Source: Micrococcales bacterium
GTDB taxonomy: Bacteria; Actinomycetota; Actinomycetes; S36-B12; UBA10799
NCBI GenBank assembly: GCA_023252115.1
Contig: JAHEXM010000144.1
Location: 1 to 5,526 of the forward strand
Direction of reading: 5' to 3'
DNA: 5,526 nucleotides
How positions within the stretch are numbered: position 1 is the stretch's first letter; every line of letters begins with the position of its first letter. Of this stretch, positions 5,286-5,526 are shown in pieces. Both the position numbers and the translations under genes were made by a program. Under the pieces are notes generated by a model. That model did not search any database and had not been told where the DNA came from. It worked only from the letters and a program-made list of their open reading frames with translations.

Positions 5286-5526
5286 GTGGGATTTCACGTT
5301 GATTCCGAAGTTGGCCAACTCAAGCAGGTCATCCTGCATCGGCCTGGACTTGAACTTGCACGCCTAACGCCGAGCAATGTCGAATCGTTGTTGTTTGACG
5401 ATGTCATGTGGGCACAACGCGCAGAGACTGAACATGATGCTTTTGCCGACAAACTTCGCAAGCGCGGAGTGCGGGTGCACTACTTTGCCGATTTGCTTGC
5501 CGATGTTTTGAATATTCCGGAAGGTC
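5286..5526 (+). CDS. arcA: Arginine deiminase, N-terminal part (runs past window end)
   Basis: Arginine deiminase hydrolyses L-arginine to citrulline and ammonia, the first step of the ADI pathway (EC 3.5.3.6). The 80 visible residues match the family's N-terminus: DSEVGQLKQVILHRPGLEL (6-24), RLTPSN (26-31), LLFDDVMWAQRAETEHDAF (35-53), LRKRGVRVHYFADLLADVL (57-75). The catalytic residues (Asp, Glu, His, and the C-terminal Cys) all lie beyond the window, so activity cannot be judged. I choose GTG 5286, since it puts the conserved SEVG segment at the usual distance and follows the oxidoreductase TGA by four bases. In-frame GTG 5256 would add ten residues and overlap that gene by 26 bases; neither has a good ribosome site, so coupling to upstream translation is likely. 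Family assignment is firm; it could in principle be a related guanidino-modifying enzyme, but the wording fits ArcA best. Confidence 0.9.
   Translation, partial: MGFHVDSEVGQLKQVILHRPGLELARLTPSNVESLLFDDVMWAQRAETEHDAFADKLRKRGVRVHYFADLLADVLNIPEG

Noticed and set aside
5278..5364. ATG 5278 as the arginine deiminase start (ATGA overlap)
   Set aside because: This frame reaches a stop after 28 codons; the deiminase motifs are in the frame of GTG 5286.

Overview
The window looks like a chromosomal segment of an actinobacterium (Actinomycetota) of intermediate GC, roughly mid-50s % judged by eye. The evidence is a complete NucS/EndoMS mismatch endonuclease with the family's actinobacterial wording, a small CPGC zinc-ribbon protein of a type I associate with actinobacteria, a RipA-like cell-wall peptidase coil, frequent GTG starts, and TAGGGT (-10-like TANNNT) boxes six bases before two start codons. 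I cannot name a genus. No phage, transposase, CRISPR, rRNA or tRNA signal is visible.

Left block, minus strand (2121 down to 1): three tightly packed genes read leftward. They encode a 3-hydroxybutyryl-CoA dehydrogenase with an unusual C-N-C domain order (2121-781), a 94-residue zinc-ribbon protein (777-493), and an alpha/beta hydrolase cut by the window edge (488-1). The gaps are 3 and 4 bases, so this is almost certainly one transcript. The zinc-ribbon gene is easily missed: its frame opens directly after the dehydrogenase TGA, contains no ATG/GTG/TTG start, and is best explained by an ATC start or by a single-base change of an ATG.

Centre: a 181-bp divergent intergenic region (2122-2302) carries a long near-perfect hairpin (2220-2280). 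It is followed by nucS on the plus strand (2303-2977). NucS would cut mismatched DNA in lineages that lack MutS/MutL. It converges on a large secreted peptidoglycan peptidase on the minus strand (4497-2974), and both genes end in the same palindromic CTAG, with no space for an intergenic terminator. The peptidase joins an intact M23 (LytM-type) domain, an alanine-rich coiled coil and an NlpC/P60 domain behind a signal peptide.

Right block, plus strand: a 109-bp divergent spacer leads into a COG2085-type NADP/F420 oxidoreductase (4607-5281). Four bases later begins an arginine deiminase (5286 to beyond the window). The pair is probably co-transcribed. Function links within blocks are inferred from spacing and strand. 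The blocks themselves (acyl-CoA metabolism, mismatch repair, wall hydrolysis, arginine catabolism) do not form an obvious single pathway.
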